A stretch of DNA of 64,000 nucleotides from Amphirosellinia nigrospora (Eukaryota > Ascomycota > Sordariomycetes > Xylariales > Xylariaceae): the NCBI GenBank assembly GCA_004123355.1, contig SCHM01000003.1, forward strand, positions 3,677,058 to 3,741,057, in the 5' to 3' direction. Shown one piece after another: positions 1 through 11,970 of the stretch. Below the pieces are notes generated by a model, which ran no database searches, had not been told where the DNA came from, and saw nothing but the letters and a program-made list of their open reading frames with translations. Positions within the stretch are counted from its first letter, which is position 1. Every line of letters starts with the position of its first letter. The translations under genes and the position numbers were made by a program.

Positions 1-966
1 TAGAACAGTGTTACAAGAGGAAGTGTCAATTGGCGGGAGGTTCAAGTGTATTGCTCGAAATGAAGGCTGAAAACGAGTTTCATGACTAATGAAAGAAAGA
101 AACAACTGGCTTTAGAAGTTTCGTGATATTCGAAACGTTGTTCAACAATTCAAGATGTTAAGGATGCAAACAAAGGAAACATAGTTCACCTACCTAAGGT
201 TAGGTACTTATGTAGATGAAGTTGAATGGGGGGTTTTGCCGAGCTTCTGCCGCCTGAATGGTGGTCTTGGCACCAATTAATAGGTTAGACGTCATGCCTG
301 GACTCTCAACTACCTAGGTACCCTGCTCTACGAATACCATTCATCCCTTCGGCCCTCCGGGACATTGATAATGAGAATATGGACCTAGCACAGGGTGGAA
401 TACCTTTTAGAGGCCATACAAGAAATAAATCAGCAGCAAAAGGTAAGCGCGTGTGTCCGATGCTGCCATTGTGACCGCCCGCCCTTCTGCCTTGACTACC
501 TCCATCAACTTTAGAGCCGTCACAAGCTGGAAGGTACAAACATCGCGTTGAGATAGCGGCTTCATTTTTTCATTTTTCATCTACTATGCGTTACTGCCTG
601 TGCCTGATTAGAATTTCTCATAAGATGGGTTGCCGCCTGTTACGAGCATCTCAAAGTTGTCTCTCATATGTCCACCTATAGTCATGACGCCGTTTACTAA
701 CCTTCTCCGTTCTGCAGCATCTCGGCCTAGATCATCCACAAAAGGTCCTTTAGACGTAGATGAGTACGCCCCCAAGTTTTTTTAAACCGGACACGTGAGC
801 GAAAGGGACTAAAACAACAAATAGCAATCCCCTGGCTTCACCCACCGGAGTCGCATCGCAAGCCAAGCGTCTCAGCAGTAGCACAAGCCAGAATGCAAGT
901 CCACGCACTAGTTTGTCGCAGACACGGTCTCCAGTGAGGGCCTCGGCACCCCGATCTGAAGTCACC
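1..966. other. Intergenic DNA upstream of the TRAPPC12-like gene
   Basis: No gene is supported here. The stretch contains TACCTA-type motifs around 186-211 and 308-323, the same short palindromic words that recur in the intergenic parts of the window. The last 150 bases before 967 are the presumed promoter and leader of the next gene. Confidence 0.5.
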
Positions 967-2224
967 ATGATAAGACGAGACTTGTCATTTCTCCTAAAGC
1001 CCGAGATCTACCACCAAATCTCTCCCCTCTCCATCCCGCCTCCCTTCCGCAACCCCGCTAGGCAGCCAGCCGCCGACACGCCCATCCCATCTCTACTCGC
1101 CAATGGGCACTTCCGCGCCGCCGCCATCGCCGCCGCGCAGGAACTCACAGGGACGGCCAACGCGGCGGTATCTGCATCATCAGCCAAACCCCCTGTGTCT
1201 CCGACGGACCACGTGCGCATCTTCGATCTGCTCTACGTCCGCCTATCATGCCTGTGCCTCATCGACGCCGTGCCTCTCGCCGCGCAGGAGGCGAAGGCGC
1301 TCGAGGACCTCAACTCGGCCTTCTACGCCGACGCCGACTCGGGCACGCACCTGGCCCCCTGGGCCCTGCGCATCCTCGTTGTGCGCCTGCAGACCATCGG
1401 CTTCGGCGACCCCCGTCGCGCCGTCATGAGCTACTACGAACTGGCACGCGAGGCGCGCTCCGAGATCGCCCGCGCCGCGCGCGCGCACGACCACTCGGCC
1501 GCCGAGCTCTGGAAGCGCAGGCTAGTGGATCTCGGCATCCGCGTCGCAGGCGCGCTGATCGAGATGGATGACCTCGCGGGCGCTGCGGCGCATCTGGCTT
1601 CGCTGGCTGAGGCGCAGGGTGGTGGGGCGGAGGCGGATAGAGGCCGGCTGGCTGTTAGTCGGGCGCTGCTGTGGCTGCATGTTGGCGATGTCGATGCGGC
1701 TCGGCGCTGTGTTGGTCAAGGTGCTGCGGGCGAGATAGCCGAGCGCGTCGTGGATGCCCTTGCGAACATGGCGGATGGCGAGTATGATGCCGCGCTCGAG
1801 AAGTGGCGGGCCTTGCGCGATGAGATGAGCGAGAATGGGGCCGAGGATGAGATGGTTGGTGTCAATCTTGCTGTGTGCCTGCTGTATACTGGTCGGATGC
1901 CTGAGGTACGTCTATATTTTCTCCCCCGTGCCGTCTCTCTATCCCCATCTTTTTGCTCGCTTTCCTATTCCCTATTGGCAGAGAGCCATGGAAAAGATTC
2001 ATGGCCATCTTTTACTAACTTGCATTCAGGGCCGAGATCTTTTAGAAGAGCTCGTCAGCGCCGGACAGACTTCACACACGTTGTTGTTCAACCTCACCAC
2101 CATGTACGAGCTCTGTAGTGATCGGCAGAAGAACCTCAAGATGCGCCTGGCCGAGCGCGTGGCGGATATGGAGCCCAGGTCTGGAGACGGTTGGGAAAAG
2201 ACCAACGCAGATTTCAAGCTTTAG
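967..2224 (+). CDS. TRAPP complex subunit 12-like protein (TPR repeats)
   Basis: Probable homologue of TRAPPC12, a TPR-solenoid subunit of TRAPP, which tethers vesicles and activates Rab GTPases in ER-Golgi traffic and autophagy. There are two exons. Exon 1 is 967-1905. The intron is 1906-2029, with donor GTACGT, a TACTAAC-like branch site near 2013 and acceptor CAG. Exon 2 is 2030-2224. The frame is open throughout and gives about 377 residues. I start at the ATG at 967 (CACC before it); the frame is open further upstream but has no earlier ATG. The protein is Ala/Leu-rich and helical. Its C-terminal exon has FNLTTMYELCSDR followed by LAERVA, the pattern I associate with the TRAPPC12 C-terminus. 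It converges on the gene at 2733-4357. No indel is needed, unlike many neighbours. The family call rests on remembered pattern, not a search. Confidence 0.8.
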
Positions 2225-2732
2225 CCTTGTAGATACGTATTTTTCATCATCATGTGAGGCATGCCAAGTCATTACGATGAAGCAGGGTAGAATAGTGCCT
2301 CGGTCGCTTAGATCACCGCAATAGCATCGCCGCATATGATTTGTTGAATACATCGAAAATTTACTGCCTATGTAAGCGCCGTTTGCAAGACTATCTGCTG
2401 TGTCACCAGGCCGTGGCGGTGAAGATTATGCCGATGCAAGACCAAGATGACATATGCCTGACTCTCTGAAATAGCATGAGATGGGTATCTGTCGAAATAG
2501 ACATTCATTTTACGCCGTTCCGGAAATATCCTACACGCCCATCAATGCCATTTTATCCTCGCAATATAGAAGGAATGCCGTTAGCTGCCAAGGAATACTA
2601 AGACATCTATAGCGCCTAACACCCTAACGTGATAAAGAAATTTTTCGTGCGAAGAATGTATAGCGACCCTCTTTTCCGTCTCAGCCAGGCTGCTGGCTCG
2701 TGAGCTCGTAATTGCAGTCGAGCCGAATAGTC
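2225..2732. other. Intergenic DNA between convergent genes
   Basis: The 3' ends of two convergent genes face each other here. I see no further gene; the stretch should hold both 3' UTRs and polyadenylation signals. Confidence 0.5.
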
Positions 2733-4357
2733 TCAAGCCTTCGCATCAGAAGCGATTCGCATATCAGCAAGTTTCTCTGAGCCAGAGACAGTGCGTTTGG
2801 TGGGAGCGCTGAGGTCCTTGGTCTCCATGCTCTCCTTATAGCGTTGCTGATTGATGGCCCATGCAACGTCCAGGACGTTTAGCCAGTTGTCCTCGACCCA
2901 GACGCGCACCGAGTCCTCGTCAAAAAGCCCGTCCCCACGCCTCAGAGCCCGCGGCGCCACGATGTCGCCAAAGGTAACGTCGCCGTGGATGATGATCTTC
3001 TTCAGTGCTGCCAGGCAGCAGCTCCGCCTATTCACCTCAAGGTCTGCCGGAACCGAGCGCTTTATCACATCCTTCCAGAGCGTCTCATGCTGACGCTTGA
3101 TACACCACTCCGCGGCCCGCGCGGAGTAGATTGGCTGCGCCCCGGGGAAGTACTCGAAGACCTGCTGGCGGACTTGGTCGCGGGTCGGCGGCGTTGTCGC
3201 GAAGCGGCCCGAGGCGCGACACGCTGGGAGGAACTCCTCGATCCATTTCCGGAACAGCGGGCCGGTACGCCATTCGTCGTCGGTCGTTGGCTTTAAGCTT
3301 GCGCTTGTCTGCGCCTACCGCCTTCGATTCAACGCCGCCACCCTCTTCGAAAGCGCTACCGGCGTCCTTTGCAGCGCTGTTCTCGCAGTCCTTGGGCTTC
3401 GCCCAGAATAGGCGGCAAGTAGCTGCGTATTCGAAGACTTCCTCGTCGGAGGCGAAAGGCTCCTCCCATTGCTTGTCGTCGAACTTCAGGCCTAAAAATT
3501 GGAGTATCTCGGCCGGGTCTGTCGATAGCAGGACCTTGGCCTTTTTCTTGTCGAGCTCTTCGATCTCCGGGATGCGCACGTACAGGCCCACTTCGTCGAT
3601 CGTGAGCCCAAATGGTCGGATCGTGGAGCCGAGTAGATTCCATAGGTCGCCGTGGGCGTGCTTGAACAACATCCATTGCAGGTGGTCAAGCGTTGGGCAG
3701 ATGTGGATGTCGACTTGGATACACAGCGGCGTTGGTTTGGCAGGTGACTTTTCATCCTTTTTGTCGCTCTCGAGTCCATTGGCTTCAATCTCATCACCGT
3801 TATATGGGAAGTCTTCAGGCCATGGGATCGCCAGTGTTGCCGTGTGTTCATTATCGCTCTTGCTCTTGATAGCACCAAGGTCCCGATAGATGACCTCCTT
3901 TAGTGGTTCAGAAAGTACACCCGACGAAGCCGGTTTGGAAGGTGGAAAGATGTTCTTCCGCTCCCATGCAACGAATAGGTCGACTTTGGTACTGAGAGTC
4001 AGTATATTTCTCTTCTCCACTCTTACGCAGCGAGACACGAAGTTGGCCCAAAACAAGAACCTCTGATTTATTACAATACAGACCAAAACAGTTCACCAAG
4101 AAAATAATGTTTGATATGCACTTACTATCTCCGAAGCTAGTCTTCGCCGGTCCCTCGATAGGCGTTGTGACGACGATGAACAGCTCTCGCAACTTCGCTT
4201 GGCATCGATCGCGAACCGCGCGGTAGACGCCGGGTAGCATGCGAGGCGTCAACACCCGATTAGGACCTGATGCAAAGGCTAGGCACCCATCTTGCCGTCG
4301 CGGAAGCTGACTTGAATTAGCTCTTGCTCTTGATTGCCCTACCCAGGTAGATTCCAT
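2733..4357 (-). CDS. Conserved fungal protein of unknown function, frame broken once
   Basis: I recognise a conserved fungal protein but not its function. The 5' exon starts at the ATG at 4357 and includes VYRAVRDRCQAKLRELF. An intron follows near 4130-4070. The canonical GTAAGT donor does not keep frame; a GTGCAT donor four bases later joined to a CAGAG acceptor does. The body contains FWANFVSRCVRVEKRN, DLFVAWERKNIFP and IQVDIHICPTLDHLQWMLFK, then HGDLWNLLGSTIRPFGL. That arrangement suggests, but does not prove, a nucleotidyltransferase-like fold. Near 3259-3295 the frame changes: the C-terminal part (FRKWIEEFLPACR, then DVIKRSVPADLEV) continues one base out of phase, as if one base were surplus, perhaps in the GGG run at 3259-3261. 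The product would be near 480 residues. The true start is uncertain because homologous starts cannot be checked here. Confidence 0.6.
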
Positions 4358-7300
4358 TTACGCACCGTCGTTGTCGGGCAATAGAGGACTTGTCAATAAG
4401 ACTGCTCTGAGGCCTCTTGTACGTTACCTATGTTGTAGTTTTACTCTGCGAAGATATATTAGGATCAGGGGAATAGGTCGCAACTTTTCTAAGTGCAGAG
4501 CGCATTTCTCTGAGGACAGGTAGTTCACTGAACCCAAGAATCGCACCGGCAATAAGTCATATGGTAACTCAGGTGCAACCTTACTTCTATTCAAGCCTTC
4601 CAAGGTTGTTCCCGGATGACTAAATTGCAAGTCTGCCTTATGACTTGTCACAAGGGGTAGGTAGTGTGCACAGTGTCACCATACTGTGCCGTTCAGGCTT
4701 TTTAGCGTACTTACGCCAACCAGATTCCATCAGCCAGGAGCTAGAAGACTGTCAGTGGTATCGCGCTCACTTGAGAAATCTAGATATCTTTTCAACTTGC
4801 AGATTTATCAATGGTAAAAATGTAATGATTGCTCGAGGAAAAACATATTCGTTTCTAAGTTTTGCAATATGTAACCTACCTCATGTTTTCTCAGCTCACC
4901 AACATGAATGATAGTGCCCCTCATCTCTCCAAGTCAATTCGGCAACTTTCCAATACTGTGCGCTCTCTCCAATCCTCCGGCGTCATTTGCATGTTACTTG
5001 TAGCTGCAGAAATTACCAGTCGTATTTGAAGAATTCTGTGAGCCCGATTCTGATGTTTAGGTTGAAACAAGTATATGTGATTAGATAAAAGTGTCAGTGC
5101 TCAAGCCATTAAGTGTATATGAACAAACAGTCCGCAAACAGTACGCATCCATACACTAGATAATCCACTTGACTGTATCAGCTTAATAAATGTCCATTTT
5201 AGCTATGTCATTCGTTAGCTGTTTTGGTTTTATTAATAATCAGAACATGGGTGAAGTGAAAACAGAGTAGCTCGCTTTTTTTCGGCCGCACAGGTCGTAC
5301 GTATATTACAACGAGAATGTGGCAAGAGCGATACGTCTACGTCTCATAGCTCAACTTGATGTATGTTTCTTCGCAACTATCGTTCTAGTAAGAATACTGA
5401 GGGAAATCTCGCGCCTGATATGAAAACATCAGTATTTATACAGATGTGAATCTAGCAGTGGACTCAGCTGGATCTTTGAGGTTCATTTAATAAGGTCTCG
5501 CGACTTCCGTCTCAGTATCATAGATAAACTACCTCTTCTTCCGAAGAAGACGAAAGCATAATCATATCCCTAGATAACAACAGTGTATCCCTAGTCGGTA
5601 TCTATATTTCATGTGGCACAATATCTCAACCAATCATCGATATGTCGTCATCTACATTGCCCTTGCTGTGCTCCGGAGTACCCAACAATAGCAGGGAGTT
5701 CCTGGCACTAAACTAAGTTCTATATATACAAAAGTAAGGCTCTCTTAAGTAGAAATATACAACTGCTAGAATATTACTGCAGTGCGTAGCTTGTAATTAG
5801 AACTTTTCTCTCTCTATTTCTCTCTCTATTTCTCTCTCTATTTCTCTCTCTATTTCTCTCTCTATTTTCTCTCTCATCGGTGAAAAGTTATAATTTTGCA
5901 GGAAATATAAACGTTATCTCTAACAACCCCCTTCCAAGTTCATATTAGAGCCTTAAGATGCATGGTTTTGTGCCCCCGTACTATCCCGGTAAGCTAATAA
6001 TCGTTGGCTAATAAGAAAAGAAAACGGAATGCTATGGGCTTGGATATAACCCGTATATAAAATGTATCGGGGGATTTAAAGCCCTCCATTTAATATAAAA
6101 AGCATAGACGATGAACGAACGTTATATCCTTACTGTCTGTGAGAATAAATTTCTCTGGGCTGGCAGTAACAAAATTAGCTGTCTTTTTTTCTACACACTA
6201 GTAGGCTTGGTGGCGAACAAGCTTTGGCATGATGGTTTGTTCATAGAATACATTATTTAACGTTAACCCCGGAAGTTACGGATTAGTAATAGGAAACGAT
6301 AGCTTGATCCGAGAGCTAGTCACTTAACAACTACTCGATATTAAAATACATTTAGTTGAATGCCCGGGTTAACCGTATTTAAAGCGCCATGCTTGACAAA
6401 CTACATCGCCGCGGCCTAAAAAACTTTAGGGATGGAGCAAACGCATTCAACATTTTTGAAAGAGCACCGTATCAGACAAGTATGGAGTTATTGTTGGGTA
6501 CTCCTGAAGGCGCAAGGAGGCTCTGGTCCTGCTCCAGCGCCAAAGAGGGCTAAAAAGCAACCTGAAATGTCCTCTATTCTTGTCGCCTTTAGGCCTTTTC
6601 GCGGTACCGATTGTGATTTAGGCACTTTATAGGAATTTGCGCAGTAGCATCGATGATCTCCACAAGATCCTTGAGATCACCAAGATCTTCCAGCCTTGCC
6701 CGTAGAAAAATAACTGTGCTTGGCACGAGGAGCTTTTATAATGTCCGCTATCAAGTAAACCACTTAGACTAATGAAAATTGGATTCCAAGTATTTGACAA
6801 GGTCATCGTCAGGCACACCAGCTGGGAACGCAGAACGGGCTTGCGATCCGGCGTACCATCGGACCATGGGGTCAATAGCCCCTTAAAGTTCCACGCTATC
6901 GGTCTTGACGATGCAACATGTGTCGACCCAGACCTATTGCAAGTCGTCTTCAATGGCTCGATCACAGCAGTGAGTGATTTTTGTGAACCCCACGGAGTTA
7001 CGCAGCCTGTTATCTCACTGGAGGTTGCGGGGATTTTGTGATTGATCCTTTAAAGGTCCTGTAGTCTTATCTCTATTCGCCCCAAGTGTGGGACAAAATG
7101 GCGTATGCTGGGACTTGGCTGTAGAAGGTCCTTAACTCTTGGGCATTCACGTTAAGAAGCCGCATTTTCACAGGTTTAACGCATGTGTAGAGAGTCCAGC
7201 TAGAAGACTTGCAAACCCACATTCCAATATATCTGGCCTCCAATCGGTAGACTGCAGGAGATTGACTGTCATGGACGGGGTGTAGCCCCCGTTTCAGGGT

Positions 7301-9717
7301 GGGACACCCAACGTCGCTACGCCCATAGACACTGAGAGGAAGGCTAGCGATGTTGAGGCGGCAACATTGCTATTAATAGTGTTACCTAGTAGATACTGTA
7401 CACATTATATGGCATGAACGATAGGGAATGCGAATCACAAAATGCCGATGCCAACGCTGGTATAGTACATGCATCAATTTCGGGCTCTACATTTCATGCC
7501 AAGAAGGCCATGAGCAAGGAGTGTTAGCCCCGAATACGGATGATTGATTATACCGGAGTACCTAAATGCTGCTGGTATTGATAACGTTATATGTCGTTCA
7601 TGAGATGACGTGTAACCTAGGCTAAACCTCGGGGATGTAGCGAGGTCCATTGTATATAACACGGCGGTATGAAACTTCGATACTCTCAAATTAGGCGTGG
7701 GATACACGAGATGTATTGGTAGTATCGGTTTACGTGGGGGCCGTCGGAAAGCAATTGGGCTCATCTTGGTTTTCGGGTATGGCCCAATTCCCTCGAACAT
7801 GCTTCTTGCATAAGAAGTTGGAGTAGCGCCTATTTTAGATACAGGGTCGGCCTAACTGTTGTTCCCAGTGGCCAATTCTGATAGTGTCTTCAAGAACATC
7901 GCGCAAGGGGCGGTGAATTGTTTCCCAGACGTGAACCACGCCCGCCGTTCAGACCACTACAAGTGGGCGCGCTTTTAGAGACGTCTTATATAAATATAAA
8001 ACGGGGGGTTAGTTACGTATGCTTGGCGTTGTGTTCATGCCCGGAGCTTTCTGAGAGCTAATCTTTCTCGTTCTATTTCGATCATTGTTGTCGTGGGCTA
8101 AGTTGCGGCTCAATGAACGGGCTTCCAGATTAGGTAATTCAAATCTGAACTAATATCTCGCGCCAACCTGTTTGTGAACCAAGGCAGATTGAACGTCCTT
8201 TTTGGATTACCCACGTCATCGAGGGCTACATAAGTATAATGCGCCTAGGTCATAAAGTTGGGCACAAAAAACCCCGAGACCATCCCTTGGTTCTGAAAAT
8301 CTAGCATGTTACAGTAGCTTGGTTGGAATCAATAACTTTCGAAGCGCACAACATGTGGTCGGGCGTCATTTACGAGAAGATCATCGGGATGTCGGGAATT
8401 ACACGGTCAGCGAAGTGAGCACTATATCACCCCACACGTCGGATTCTGATCGGATCGCATCGGACAATATAGTGCACTATAAAGTGCCCTAGACTACTCC
8501 GTAGGTACTGTAGGTCTGACTAGTGGAGGTACCAGGGTCCTTTTCTGGGGTGGCCCCATTATCGCCTGGCCAATTATTGCCCTGGTATCACACTGTTTTG
8601 GGAAGGCCAATGAGACAATGAGCAGCGTGATGAATTGTGAGCTGGAAAAGGATCCAGAAGAAACAAGCCTTTAGCGGCTGCGTGCTCACTGCAATTGGAA
8701 CCATAATTCCCTCACAAGCGGTCCAGTAGGAGGCTAGTCCACTTTTTGAGTGCCATTCGATGATGCAGATGAAACATTCTAGAAGGCGTCAAATATTCCA
8801 AGCCATATATGCGAGAGGCGCGCTGATTGCTGCATCACTTGTTATCACTTGGGCTGGTACATTGTTTGGGTTTGATTATGTACCGCTTGTGTGCTTACGT
8901 CTCGCCGTGAGATTAGGGATGTAGCATGATGTGTCTCTTCCAGTGGGGACAACGTGGCAAAGATTCCCACTGATAACTGAAAAACAAAGACGAGAGTTAG
9001 TAAGATAGGATTTGTAGGTGATGACGATAACTCGGCGGCCGGGCGTTTGCCACGCTCGCGAATTATAATTTGACCGATACCTGGGATGACTAACAATGTT
9101 GCTAAAACCATAAAGGACGAAAGGCGGATGATGCACTGAGCGCTAAGTGCAGTACATTATGGATACTTTCGGCATCGCTGGCAAGGAATCCCGTTTCGGC
9201 CCCGAGAGCGAATGGCGTCGTGAGTTTCAACTTGGAAGTTTAATGGCCTCTTTGTGCAGGTACAGTACTAGTATAGTATGGCCGTATAGGTACCGGTACC
9301 GACGATTCCAATCCCGGTCCCGGTCCACACGAAGCCCGTAAGTCGCTACCGATCGATGGGGCTGCTTTTAGCCTTCCAACAAAATTGCCTCACTGAATCA
9401 ACAATAGCACCGCGATTTATACCGGTGAATCCAGGGGTCCAAGGGGTTCATACTTACATCCAGAAGGTTGGTCGTGTGCCTCGCCCGCGTATCCTCCAAC
9501 CTAACCTCAATACCTAGTACAAGCGTGTTTATACACTTATAAATCGCGCTTCCTCTATCATCTGTTCCTCTTAATTTTTCCTCTTTAACACTCGACCATC
9601 ACAGATCACTTGCCTCTGATCTACCTGTCCACATTTGCAGCCTCGAGCTCGCTCAGACTCTCGTCTTGCTACAACAACAGTACACACGCCTTGAACACAT
9701 CACACTAAATCGTAACA
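4358..9717. other. Gene-free AT-rich block
   Basis: Over 5 kb without a convincing gene. Open frames are short and on both strands, and none shows a family I recognise. The stretch from about 4,800 to 6,400 is visibly AT-rich, with a 12-bp tandem repeat at 5804-5875. It may be old transposon DNA degraded by repeat-induced point mutation, but I could not identify LTRs or a transposase. The last 400 bases are the leader and promoter of the gene at 9718. Confidence 0.4.
5804..5875. repeat. Tandem 12-bp repeat, pyrimidine-rich
   Basis: About six units of TCTCTCTCTATT lie head to tail, the last one slightly altered. The strand is almost pure pyrimidine with a purine at one fixed position per unit. 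It sits in the AT-rich gene-free block. Confidence 0.9.
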
Positions 9718-10062
9718 ATGCCTTCCCAAACCTCGAAAATGTCCTGGGCTACCAAGCCCGTCACCTTCAAAATCAAGACGGCCGGTGGTTCGTGGGAAGT
9801 GCCAGATTCACTCCAACAGAGCTTCATAGTAAGTGTCCTGTTCATTCCATATTCTATTGCCTGGCCTTGGCTCCAAGTTGTCCGGCATTATTGAGGTATC
9901 ACTTCGTTCGGTTGTGAAAAAAAAAACGAGATCCTAACAACTCTCTATAGTGAACGCACCAAGTCTACGGATGTCATAACACCCGTGCCGGGCATCACGC
10001 GTACAGATTCGGGACTCTCTACAACATCGACCTCCTCGGCTAGCTCTACCAGCTCGCACTAG
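9718..10062 (+). CDS. Small protein of unknown function, two exons, phase mismatch
   Basis: Exon 1 (9718-9828) encodes 37 residues that look genuinely coding, including SWATKPVTFKIKTAGGSWEV, and ends at a GTAAGT donor. The intron is 9829-9950, with a CTAAC branch site near 9933 and acceptor TAG. The second exon is coding-like in the frame that reads ERTKSTDVITPVPGITRTDS and then a Ser/Thr run ending at 10062. The two exons do not join in phase: direct splicing meets a TGA at once. Either a base is missing or extra, or an alternative site is used. The full product would be near 73 residues. A pyrimidine-rich leader precedes the ATG, as is usual for expressed fungal genes. I know no function for it. 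Confidence 0.5.
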
Positions 10063-11970
10063 AATTCTCTTTCCTGATCCCATAGCCCGCTTTGGTGTGA
10101 GTCGGGGAAATCCCGACTGCATTCTTGAAACCTCAAGGCCGATTGGGCGAGCCTGCATCTAGCGAGTAGTTGGTTCCATTAGCTCCGACGAAAGCTTATT
10201 GTATGCGCCGTGCAGCCCAGAGGTGCAGCCTCTCCCCAAAAAATGGAGGGTGCATGATGTTGTCCTCATCCGGCCTAGGAAGCAGGGACGAGGTGGGATC
10301 GGAGAATCGGAGCAAAGTCGACTCGCCTTTCTTTAGCTTTCCCCTTTTATGTATGCATTTACAGTGGAGTTTGCGTGCGCAAACCGGCGTTTTGATGGAA
10401 GGCAAACACGACCACCTGATGGCTCGATGACTTAGGATAATGAGGCGTTTTTATATCCACCCAAGCCAACGACGAATTATGGCCTGGGAAGGTGCACGAT
10501 GTCTAAGATAGAGTCCATAGCATACAAAAATTTGAGTGCTATGGAGCAATGAACATTGTCCCCATGATGCTTATTTTCCCCCGTATAGAACAGTACAAAT
10601 CCGCGGGTACGGGCATAAGTTAATACTGGTACATTGTATGTGACCCGAACATCCATATATAGAACAATAAAGTAGTACAACAATCCCACAATATTAGGAA
10701 GCAAAAGAAAAAAGACAAAAAGAGAAGAGCTGAAATTATTATAAACGGTAGGTTTAGTTTGGATGTATCTCGCCAGCACCCCCGCCCCGCACTCCATCAA
10801 TTGGGAATTGGGTATAGCAGTTCGATAACAAGATTGAGGGGGGTCACTTGAGAAGTTTCACAGGACTTGCTGTCTCTGCAAACTTTCGACAAACCTTGGA
10901 GCTTATTCGGCCCCAGGTGACCTAAGCAACCTAAGTAAGCCAAACTCAGCTCCGATTGCCGACAGCTGGATCATCTAACGATCACCTGGGCAGCTACCTA
11001 AGCTGAGCTAAGGTACCTACCTACCTTAGGTAGATGGTGCTGAACGGGCGCCTTTTTAGCTGGATGTCTGCCTTGACCGAGGGGCTAAGTGGTACGTAAC
11101 CTTTTGGCCACCAAAAAGTTTACCTACCTACCTAACCTATCTAGGTACCTATTTCTAAGAGGTAGGTATTGTATTTTAAGACCACACCTAAGAGAGGACG
11201 GGGTATATTACACTTTAGAATTCATCAACCTCTTTCGCCGTACATTCTGAGATCTTTTTAAGGTTGCTCGCCGACGATGGATTAAATTTGCTTCTACACT
11301 TAGAAGCCAAAAAGTTCAAGCCTAGTTATCTACCCGTGAAAAGGCTGAGAGTAACAGAAAAGGGAAAAGAAGAAACGGGAACCCCCAACTCTCTCCCAAT
11401 CCTTCTTACTTACTCCATCCTGACCGACTCCTCTCCGTCCTCGCCTCCTACCACACCACACCACACTTCTCCCCTCCCTAACCTGTCGGTCCTCTCTATT
11501 CTCGGGCAGCACAGCGAGATTCACATATAGAGTATCCGTACCGATCGAACGTGGCATTGCGGCTGCTGCTACAGTCTCACAGAAAATGCCCGTGCCCTAG
11601 CCGCCAAGGGTGAGTGATGAATTCATTTCATTGATTGATTGATTATCTCTACACTAGAAATGATCCCCATCCCAACCCCACGTCAAACTACTAGCCCACT
11701 ACGAATTACTGGTGCCTAGCTGGTCGCTCAATGTGGCAAAGGAGCTTGAGCACCACGCAATGAAAGCTGCTTCCCCTTCAAACTAAGTTTTCTACCGTGT
11801 CGCCTCTTCGCCACGTACTCCTGGCATGCCGGGATTTAATCACGGCTTGAAGCTCACTCTATTTCCTCCATCTTTGCTAGTTTCCAAGCTGCATTGTCAC
11901 ACTCATAATAGCCCATTACACTCCTAGCTTCCTTCAATCGCCACCACCACATTGATCCCCCCCTTCCATT
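10063..11970. other. Intergenic DNA with TACCTAGGTA-type palindromes
   Basis: No gene supported. Clusters of TACCTACC, CCTTAGGTAG and CTAGGTACCTA words lie at about 10,990-11,035 and 11,120-11,170. A CT-rich and CA-rich stretch at 11,370-11,500 looks like an untranslated leader or promoter for the gene at 11,971, possibly with an intron in the leader. Confidence 0.5.

Noticed and set aside
5804-5875. CRISPR-like array
   Set aside because: Units of 12 bp follow each other without spacers, and the window is plainly eukaryotic; it is a simple tandem repeat.
7474-7800. 108-codon minus-strand frame as a gene or retroelement fragment
   Set aside because: No motif, splice signals or repeat partner in the window; composition is not distinct from its surroundings.
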